A stretch of 64,000 nt of DNA, from assembly GCF_008728515.1 (NCBI RefSeq), contig NC_044978.1, positions 147,556,262-147,620,261 of the forward strand. The letters run 5' to 3'. Position numbers and translations under genes: made by a program. Of this stretch, positions 15,586-64,000 are shown piece by piece. The notes under the pieces were generated by a model. It did not search any database and was not told the origin of the DNA. It worked only from the letters and a program-made list of their open reading frames with translations. Every line of letters starts with the position of its first letter. Position 1 is the first letter of the stretch. The stretch is from Papio anubis (lineage: Eukaryota > Chordata > Mammalia > Primates > Cercopithecidae).

Positions 15586-15990
15586 CAGTGGTCCCCAACC
15601 TTTTTGGTACCAGGGACCAGTTTCATGGAAGACAATTTTTTCACGGACTGGGGGTAGCAGGATGGGGGTGGGGGATGGTTTCGGCATGAAACTGTTCAAC
15701 CTCAGATCATCAGGTATTAGGTTCAGATTCATCAGGCATTAGATTCTCACAAGGAGCACACAACCGAGCATGTGCAGTTCACAACAGGGTTCACACTCCT
15801 ATGAGACTCTAATGTCGCTGCTGCTGATCTGACAGGAGGCGGAGCTCAGGTGGTAATGCAAGCTATGGGGAGCAGCTGTAAATACAGATGAAGCTGTGCT
15901 CACTCACCCACCGCTCACCCCCTGCTGTGCGGCCTGGTTCCTAACAGACCATGGACTGGTACTGGTCTGTGGCCTGGGGGTAGGGACTTC
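15586..15990 (+). mobile_element. MER1-type nonautonomous hAT-Charlie DNA transposon
   Basis: It begins CAGTGGTCCCCAACCTTTTT and ends with the diverged complement of that terminus (GGGGGTAGGGACTTC). The inner segment 'aggaggcggagctcaggtgg' is typical of MER1. The flanks TTTTAAGC (15578-15585) and CTTTAAGC (15990-15997) form an 8-bp target duplication with one change, as expected for hAT elements. It lies in the presumed FAM114A1 3' UTR. Confidence 0.85.
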
Positions 15991-16054
15991 TTTAAGCAGT
16001 TTAAGAATTATTCTCTTTCAGAATATCTACCTCTACTGGGATAAGATCAGGTTT

Positions 16055-16110
16055 CTTTACTGTGAGCACATAGTAGGTGCTCAATAAATGCTTGTTGCAA
16101 GAATGAATGA
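16055..16110 (+). repeat. MIR or L2 tail fragment
   Basis: 'acatagtaggtgctcaataa' followed by 'atgcttgttg' is the characteristic 3' end of a MIR/L2 element. Confidence 0.65.
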
Positions 16111-16112
16111 CT

Positions 16113-16464
<352 letters not shown>

Positions 16465-16935
16465 CTATAAGTAGTGTTATTTTTGCCTGCGACATTTATG
16501 TAACAAAACAAAGTTCAGTTTTAGAATTGATTTAAAGTAATACTATAAGAACGGAACATTTAAAGGTTGAAATTTAAAGGATTAAAAAAAAAAGTCTAAG
16601 GTCTGCCCATGAATTTCTAAATACAGCATGCTTAACCAGGAAAATGAACATGAATATTTGTAAATAAATTTCAGATGAAAGGAAATTTTCAATATAAGCC
16701 GTGTAAGTTTAAATTAACTTAAAGAAAACACAATTGTTTGTAAAAATAATTATACACATTGAGAGAAATGATAACTCTCTCTAAATTTGCATTCTCAATA
16801 TTGTCTGTGCAAAATTGCTTGTAGTGTCCTCAAATGGGTGTCTGTGGCCAGGTGCACAGAGAACATCCCCTTAAATGGTACATATTGAGGCAAGGCGGCC
16901 AGCTGTCTCCTTTAACTAGATGGAGTCTGGCCAGG

Positions 16936-56426
<39,491 letters not shown>

Positions 56427-56459
56427 TGAAAGACAGAAGAATCCCTGCTCCCTGAGATG

Positions 56460-56605
56460 TGGGTTCCAATAGGAGCTCAGTTTCACCCCTGCCTTGTTGA
56501 ATGACCTTGGAGAAGGTACCTAGCCTCTCTGTGACTCAGTTTCCTCATTGAGTTATTGTGACGTGCAAATGAGATACACGTAGGTAAAGTGCTCCCAGAT
56601 GCTTC
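56460..56605 (+). repeat. MIR
   Basis: 'tgaatgaccttggagaaggt', 'tctgtgactcagtttcctca' and 'gtgcaaatgagatacacgta' are sense MIR motifs. Confidence 0.75.
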
Positions 56606-57850
56606 ACTGTTTGCTTTTGCTTCTCACACCACCCAGTCATCAACCTGGAATTCTAAGCTCAACACACTGTCTTTGTATAGTGTACCTGTCTCATCCTCTT
56701 TACTCTTTTGTAACTTCCTTATGGAAGATACTCTTCGTTCATTTTTTTGACTCCTTGCAGGCTTAGCACATGGCAGATGATCAATTAATATTGGTTGCAT
56801 TGAAATCAGTGAGCCTCAGAGTGTTTCTTTAAAGCATTAAGTCTTCCTTTAGGCATGGAGAGTGAAGGTTCTGGAGCCGACATCCCAAAATCAAAAGGCA
56901 AGTCAGTGGAGAAACCAGGAAGGCCACCCAACAGCCATGACGGCTGTCTTAAACAATAATGCCCTGACAGTTGTCTTAAACAATAATGATATAGATCAGC
57001 TTTAACAGCAGTCAGGCAGGCGAAGGGCACAGGTTTTACTCCATCTGAGCAAGGACAATACCCACATTCCCTAGAGCCTGGCACAACGGTTATTCAATAA
57101 CTATTTGGTAAATACAGAGCTGACCTTCCTACTCACATGGAAAAACCCCAACCTTCGACCTGATAGGGACATGGTCTTGTCTACATTTTGTTCTGGAGAG
57201 GTTTTCCTCCCTTTGAGGCCTTCATGATGAGTTATAGCTTTTCTGAATCGTCAAACCACTGGAGGAATGAATAGCCTACAGATGGTCCGAAGTGGCTGTC
57301 TGACTTCTTGAAGGAGAAACAGCACAGGCTGCCATCATCCTGAGCACTCGTGGAGAAAATGAAAGATTTTTCTGGGGACCTGGGTAACCTCCGGTTGCTA
57401 GAACACAAGGCAGTAACATGAGGAAAAACTTCCGAAGTCCCAACAGAATGTAAGAGCTAACTAGAACCACCTAGTCTTAGAAGGCACTGTTAAAATAACC
57501 AGTTGTCCATTTCCTGAATAAGAAAGGGGAAGACATGGATGACTCCCAAACCTAAAGAGTAGCATTTTAGCAGTTGTAACCTTATTTATCCCAGTGATCT
57601 TAGCATAAACAAGGCACTAATATTTGACAAATATAGAAGGGATTATGTCCAATGGAAATACACTACCTAGAAAACCCTGAAAGTTAAACATTATTTACAA
57701 CTGTAATTACATATAGAAATATGTGTTTCTATTCATATGCAGATTAGACACAGTTCAAATTAATTACTGAGTTACTTGAAAAAATAAAAGTGTACTGTGA
57801 CTGCTAATGCTTGAATTAATTATCTCTAGCTTCCAATGAATTTCAAACAT
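56606..57850. other. Intronic sequence, nothing recognised
   Basis: No exon signals. Near 56940-56990 the phrase 'ctgtcttaaacaataatg' occurs twice about 33 bp apart, a small local duplication. Confidence 0.5.
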
Positions 57851-57856
57851 TGTTCC

Positions 57857-57897
57857 TTTTTTTTTTTTGTAAAGCTGAACTTTATATTTCTAGTAGA
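57857..57897 (-). repeat. 39-bp inverted repeat, arm 1
   Basis: The minus strand reads TTCTACTAGAAATATAAAGT and continues through TCAGCTTTAC into an A-run. This matches arm 2 exactly. Confidence 0.92.
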
Positions 57898-58508
57898 AAT
57901 ATATCTAGTAGAAACTTATTGAAGTTTCAATAACACATTTAAGTTAGAGGATAGAATATCTAACTCTTTCACATACTGCGTCCAACTTCCCTGCCATTAA
58001 AAATATATATGATATGCATTTTCCAAAAGGAAATAATGTGCCTCCAAATCTCAACCTATGATTTTCATCTAGATTTCTGAGAGCCAAAATCAAGGAAAAA
58101 AATGAGGTCAAGGAGGCTGGGAGGCACCATCTTCTCCATCTTCTTTGCTTAAGCCATGCAAGAAAGATGATCACACATCCCTCCTTGAGACCGTTTCAGG
58201 AGATAATGAATCTCATATTCAGTATCTCTTCTTTCACCTTCTCCATCCCTTGTAGGTTAGGATAATGTCTGGTTCTTTTTGCAGGAAGAACGGCTTCTCA
58301 CCATCTCAGAACATAAATGATTACAGATATGTATACATGAGCTGCCTCTAGAAAAATCACTTTGTTTCTGGAAGGAAATACGATTTTATGTGCATATAAA
58401 TGGGATCTATCTGTTTAACAATGAAAATAGGCTGCTATTCCAACTACATTTTCTTATTAACAATTCTTTTTCTGAATGTTTTGTTAGGGAAAGTACCTTT
58501 TTACTGCA

Positions 58509-58549
58509 TTCTACTAGAAATATAAAGTTCAGCTTTACAAAAAAAAAGA
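58509..58549 (+). repeat. 39-bp inverted repeat, arm 2
   Basis: The plus strand repeats arm 1 in the opposite direction. A third, partial copy (GTAAAGTTCAGCTTTATG) follows at about 58561-58578 after an A-rich spacer. Confidence 0.92.
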
Positions 58550-58579
58550 AACAAAAAAATGTAAAGTTCAGCTTTATGT

Positions 58580-59030
58580 TTATGTACGAGCTATAATTTT
58601 TCATAGCTGAGGTTTAGACACTGTGCCACGCCTTACTCTAGAGAGTAACCTCTAAAACTTTACTTAGTGTGACATCTAGTGTCCAGAACAAGAAAGCAGG
58701 GATATGAAGTCCCTGTTGCCTTTTGATTGGGAGTGATTCATCTCCAGAGGTACTGACTGGGACCTACCAATAAGAGAAAAACAATAAATATGAATAATAC
58801 CATAGGGTACAGTATACACGGATTAATTTCTTCACGTGTCATCCCAAACCCCATGTATCCTCAAAATCTGAAACCCCTCTAAATTCCATGATTCTAAAGA
58901 TGGAATATCCTCTACTCTTTGGCTCACTGCAATACAAGGTGAGTGCTGCAAAGAAGATGAGAACGTCGTACAAATGCTGTGATAACGTATCATTTTAAAA
59001 TAAATGCCGAATGATTGGCTGGTATTTAAT
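58580..59030. other. Intronic sequence, nothing recognised
   Basis: No repeat or exon recognised. Confidence 0.5.
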
Positions 59031-59034
59031 TTAC

Positions 59035-59230
59035 TACCTCTACTAGAATGGAAAACACCTTAAACTTAGGAGTCAGGAGCCTTGTGGAGGATTTCTGCTC
59101 CCGTCATTTATTAGCTGTGTAATACTGGTGAGCTGCTTAACCTCGCTGAATGTCTGCTGCTATGCATTCTCGGAAAGGAGGATTACCTCTCAGAGTTTTG
59201 CGAGATTATTGAGAAGAAACATGTGAAACC
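59035..59230 (+). repeat. MIR (half of an opposed pair)
   Basis: 'ttattagctgtgtaatactg' and 'tttgcgagattattgagaag' are in sense MIR order. Confidence 0.7.
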
Positions 59231-59235
59231 TCTGC

Positions 59236-59500
59236 TACGGCCAACATTTACTGAGCACTTACTATGTCCTAACACCGTATTAAATACTTTTAGTACAGTA
59301 CATTATCTCATTTAATCTTCTCAACGACCTTATGAGGTCCCTTAGGATATTAGTATACTCATTTCACAACTGAGAAAACTGAGACCTGGTGAGGTGAAAT
59401 CACTTTCCCAAGGTCCTAAAGCCAATCAGTGACAAAGGCGGGATTCCAACTCAGTCCTTCTGACTCTAGAAGCCACATGTGTAATCACTATGTTACGTCA
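59236..59500 (-). repeat. MIR (other half of the opposed pair)
   Basis: 'actgagcacttactatgtcc', 'catttcacaactgagaaaac' and 'ccaaggtcctaaagccaatc' are in inverted MIR order. Confidence 0.8.
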
Positions 59501-59978
59501 AGAAAGTTTTATTGCCATTTATAGTTGAATAAATGTCATTTTAATCCCATTTCTATAACTCCTTGGAAATCAGATCCTTAGTTTGGAGCTTCCTACTTTT
59601 TAAAACATTGTTTTATTCTAAAATGCACTTGACTTACCTTACCATGACCAAAGAATAAGGTGAAGGTCACCTCCGTGGTGAAACCTGACTCTAACCCTCT
59701 CCCTGTCAACTGTGTCGAGTGATGGCATAGCTTAGTGTTTTTAGGATCAGCCCTGTGCTGTGCAGGCTGCATTCTCAAGACACTGTGTAGGGCTATCTTA
59801 TAGATCCACTTTGATTTTTTTCTTCCCCAAAAGCACTGTGATCTTATGAAGACCTCTTCTTGTGAATTCCACCAAGATCAAAAAGCCATCGAAGGGAAGT
59901 CTCTCCTCTTTCTGGAAAGATGAAATAATTTGCTGGTTATCTGAAATAATCAAGATGAAATAATTTGCAAAAAGAATA

Positions 59979-60280
59979 TGCTGGGCAGGCAAGGTGGCTC
60001 GCGCCTGTAATCCCAGCACTTTGGGAGGCCGAGGCAGGCGGATCACCTGAGATCAGGAGCTCGAGCCATCCTGGCCACCATGGTGAAACTCCATCTCTAC
60101 TAAAAATACAAAAATTAGCCGGGTGTGGTGGTGGGCGCCTGTAATCCCAGCTACTTGGGAGACTGAGGCAGGAGAATCGCTTGAACCCAGGAGGCAGAGG
60201 TGCAGTGAGCTGAGTTTGCGCCATTGCACTCCAGCCTGGGTGACAGAGCCAGACTCCGACTCTAGCTCAAAAAAAAAAAG
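59979..60280 (+). mobile_element. Alu
   Basis: 'gctgggcaggcaaggtggct' to an A-tail at 60269. AGTATGCTGGG/AATATGCTGGG flank it. Confidence 0.92.
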
Positions 60281-60597
60281 AGTATGCTGGGAAGTTCTCT
60301 CTGACCAAGTGGTAACTCAGGGAAGCAGCAGCAGTTCTCTGCAGAACCTTGGATGATGGGGTAGCTCAATGGGTACTTCCTATTGGTCCCATATGCTAAA
60401 CGATCACAACAAGGGCACACACTAACTCATTAGGAAGGTTCCTCCCTTTTAGCTTGTTTTATTTTTTAATACAATATTTCCTTCTTTTTCTTTTTTTAAC
60501 TTTCTTTTTTTTTCTTCTTTTTCAAAAAATGAATATATTAAAAAGAAACTTTTAAAAATCCCATAATATCACATCTCTGATATATCTGGTTGAATTT

Positions 60598-61480
60598 TAC
60601 TCCAATTTTTTTTGTGGTAAAATGCACATGACATACATTTTACCATCTTAACTTTTCCGACCTGAATAGTTCAGAGGTACCAAATACATTCACAATATTG
60701 TGCAACCATCACCACTATCCATCTCCAGAACTCACTCTCTTGTGTAAAACTGAAACTCTATACCCATTAAACAATAACTCCCCACACCCCTCTTTTACCA
60801 GCCCCTGGAAACCATCATTCTACATTCCACTAGTTAGAACATTCTCAAATCTCTATGATTTTGACTATTTCTAACTGCCTCACAGAAGTGGAATCACACA
60901 GTACTTGTCTTTTTGTGACTGGCTCATTTCACTTAGCATAATGTCCTCAAGGTTCATCCACGTTGTAACATATGTCAGAATTTCCTTCGTTTTAAAATCT
61001 GAATAATATTCCCTTGTATGTAGAGACCACATTTGGCTTTTCCATTCATCTGTCCACAGACACTTGGGTTGCTTCTGTGCTTTAGCTATTGTGAATAACG
61101 CTGCTATGATCATGGGTGTACAAATACCTCCTTGGGACCCTGCCTTTAATTCTTTTGGAAATATAATCAGAAGTGGAATTGGTGGATCATATGGTAATTC
61201 TGTTTCTCATTTTTTGAGGAACCGTCATACTGTCTTCCACAGCAGCTGTACCATTTTATAACCCCAGCAAGAGCACCCAAGGGTTCCAATTTCTCCACAT
61301 CCTGACAAACACTTATTTTCTGTTTTTTTAAAAAAATAATAGTCATTCTTATACTGAAATATTAGTGGTAAAAAAATTTTCAAAACGTCATTCTAATGGG
61401 TGTGAGGTAGTATCTCATCGTAGTTCTGATTAGCATTTCCCTAATGATTAGTGGTGTTGAGCATGTTTTCATGTGCAGAT
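60598..61480 (-). mobile_element. L1 remnant (old L1M type)
   Basis: Inverted L1 sequence with 'gtgcaaccatcaccactatc', 'tgtgactggctcatttcact' and 'gaggaaccgtcatactgtct'. A 77-codon frame (61113-60880) still resembles the ORF2 end but is broken around it. It is not functional. Confidence 0.88.
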
Positions 61481-63480
61481 TTAAAAAATAAAAATGTTCA
61501 TAATATTAGCAAGTCCAAAGAGTATAGAAACATAGGTAACAGAAGGTGGACCAGCCTCTTTCTGCTTAGATTCCAGTAATTAATAAGCAATAGAGTGTAT
61601 GAGCTTATAAGGGCCTGTGGAAATAATTAAGGCCTGCAAAAGCTGTTGGCTTTAAAAGAAAAAAATAAAATTACAAATTAGATAGTAATTAATATTTACT
61701 TAAATGTATTCAAAATGTAATATTGGATCAGTTGGTCAATTATCATTCAAATAAATTCAACTCCTACATAGTTGATATATATATATATGAGTGTGTGTGT
61801 GTGTGTAGTAAATTTAATGAGAAATGTGGGTACATTCTAATGCATTTGCTCTGATATAGGAATGACTTCTAAAAGAAGCAATGCTTGGAGCTTTTGAAAG
61901 ACTTAAGGTAGCCCTTTCTCTCCCCTCAACCCCTTCCTTCTAAAGATAACAATTCTAATTATTTCTTGTGATTCTTTTCAAGAATGTAAAAGCATATTTA
62001 CCTACATATAAGTCTTCTGGACCTGGCTTTTCCATTTGGCAGTTCACAGTTGAAGTCTCAGCACATAGAGATAGTGCTGGGTGCTGTGTGCTGTCTGGAA
62101 TCACAGTACTCATTCTCCTTGATTCTGGGAGTGTTGTCTGTTGACAGTGCTCAACTAAGTAAATGCCTCCCTTTGAATTGCCTTTGACCAAAGGGAGTTG
62201 GTTCCACCAAGACTATACTACAGTGACTGGTCAATGAGGGAGCTGTTGATATAAAGGCCCAGCCCGGCGGATTAAAGGAAGACATCTCCTAAGACTCATC
62301 CCAAACCCCAAGCTCCCTATGGGATAGGCTAAGACCTCTGCTGTAATGACATTGCAGTTCAACTTCTCCCTTGGCTCAGTTTTGCTTCCCAATCCTTTGC
62401 TGTCTTGCAAAGCTTGTTCCAGAAAGCACTTCACAGTAAAACTCCAGCACACAATTTCTGCCTCATCCCTCTGCTGGGCATCCAACCTAGAACAGTGATC
62501 TACCTTGATCTTTTTAATGACTGCATAGTATCCCGCTGAATGGAGGTAGATATATCTGTATCTGTCTATATATATACACTGACTGTGTTTCAGACTCTTT
62601 TATCAATGAATTCAAGATATTATAAAAAGTTGTGAAGAGTAATTGTTCAGAAAAGCACAAGTTGATACTACCATGCTCAACCAAAATGAACTATAGTGCA
62701 GCAAAAAGGGAGCCAATCAACCTTCCTTTGTAATAGTCTTTCCTTTCCATATGATGGTTGATGTCCACTTTGTAATCAGATGCTTACTTCCCTTTAGGCT
62801 CAAAATAGAAAAGAAGTGTTACTGAACTGATGATATTTGCCCAGAAGTCCAACAGAAACTCATTAACCCCTGTGTTTTATTCATAGAATCTAAAGGATGG
62901 TGGACAAACTCTAAGCATTAATCCTATTCTCTTTGTCTCAATTATCCTTGAGAAATTTCATATCATCAGCAATGTCACCTTCAAAAGTGAATTCATGCCC
63001 TATTGACAGTGATTTATACAGTGACGATTTCTCATTCTAGTACCATTTTGACAAGTTTGCCATTCTCTGTAATAAACACTGTCATTTCTGACAGGGCTGG
63101 TAGAAGAGTTTCATTAAAATGTGCAGAAGGAAAAAACTACGTACCTTGGGAGAGGATGAGGAAGGGGAACAAAAGTAAATATACAGATCAGGTACATTCC
63201 ATACACACCAACCCCCAACCTCAGGTACTCTTGCATAAGATGCTTAAACTCATAAAACTGTCAAAACTAGAATTTCAAATAAACATTTAAGCCTTTGGTG
63301 GTATCTAGAAATAAATGACTCATCCTACTATAGAGCTCTTCCTTTTGTATACTTACATATGTTTTAGCATTGTTGACTTTCATTTTGACTAATGGTCTAT
63401 TACTCTTAGCCTAGTAATACATTTTAGGAACAAGTCAGGTCTATAAGATGCTGTGGGATTTGGAGCTACTATCAAAACCC
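61481..63480. other. Intronic sequence, nothing recognised
   Basis: AT-rich. It contains an (AT)n(GT)n tract at 61778-61806 and a possible short L1-like bit at 62510-62580. No exon is recognised; short minus frames at 61955-62485 lack splice context. Confidence 0.45.
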
Positions 63481-63487
63481 TCTTTTC

Positions 63488-63746
63488 TTTTTTTTCTTTT
63501 TTTTTGAGACAGAGTCTTGCTCTGTTGCCCAGGCTGGAGTGCAGAGGTGTAATATTGGCTCACTGCAACCTCCGTCTCCCAGGCTCAAGTGATTCTTCTG
63601 TTGCAGCCTCCAAGTAGCTGGTACTACAGGGGCATGTCACCACACCCAGCTAATTTTTGTATTTTTTTAGTAGAGACGGGGTTTTGCCACGTTGGCCAGG
63701 CTGGTCTCGAACTCTTGACCTCAAGTGATTCACCCGCCTCAGCCTC
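63488..63746 (-). mobile_element. Truncated Alu
   Basis: A T-tract and inverted body that stops at 'cccgcctcagcctc' before the expected 5' end. Confidence 0.9.
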
Positions 63747-64000
63747 AAAAAAACCCCTCTTTTCTAAAATGTTTTCCACTCTTATTTCTGCCTGGAAATG
63801 ATAACCATGCTTATTTCATTTTACGAACTTGTCCAAAGGCATGGGTGACAGGTGACCAAATCTTCTAAGAATTTGATAACAGTGTAGCTGTAGTTGAGCC
63901 TAATACAAGAGTTAAGGCCCCTCCAAAAATAATTATATGCTGAAAAACGTTTGACTTTGTATATGCATTGGGAAGGTCACTTTTTCTCATTTCCCTTAAC

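Noticed and set aside
60880..61113. A frame resembling reverse-transcriptase-containing ORF2
   Set aside because: It is a short remnant of an old, broken L1. The same applies to 44875-45090.

Overview
This is primate genomic DNA, and most likely from an Old World monkey (macaque, baboon or guenon type) rather than human. It is AT-rich and packed with Alu elements, MaLR long terminal repeats, and MIR, L2 and L1 fragments. There are no bacterial signals such as operons or ribosome binding sites. One Alu (31189-31470) carries the base combination I know from the Cercopithecidae-specific AluYR lineage. The protein encoded here also differs from the human FAM114A1 I remember at several residues.

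The only gene I can support is FAM114A1 (also called NOXP20), on the minus strand. Eleven coding exons lie between 55997 and 16936. All have canonical AG/GT splice sites and compatible phases, and together they give 418 residues and a TGA stop. If the total length equals the human 563 residues, the window holds residues 146-563. The N-terminal exon or exons, the promoter and the 5' UTR lie beyond 64000. No exon is broken: there is no frameshift or premature stop.

Layout: 1-15560 is intergenic sequence downstream of the gene, with MaLR LTRs, Alus and MIRs. 15568-16935 is the probable 3' UTR, holding a MER1-type DNA transposon, an Alu and a candidate poly(A) signal. 16936-55997 is the exon/intron body. 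55998-64000 is the start of a long upstream intron, ending in unique sequence, an L1 fragment and an Alu.

I found no previously undescribed biological system. The most unusual structures are non-coding. They are a 49-bp near-identical direct duplication, apparently copied into an old L1 tail (52563 and 54181); a 39-bp perfect inverted repeat with a 610-bp spacer (57857 and 58509); a perfect 16-bp-arm palindrome (20886); a MITE-like palindrome of about 183 bp (42901); a 108-base pure-purine tract with G-quadruplex potential (25602); a CA/CG Z-DNA-type tract (12936); and a nested Alu insertion with target duplications still readable (31163-31785). Repeat family names come from recalled consensus sequences, so subfamily assignments and outer boundaries are approximate.
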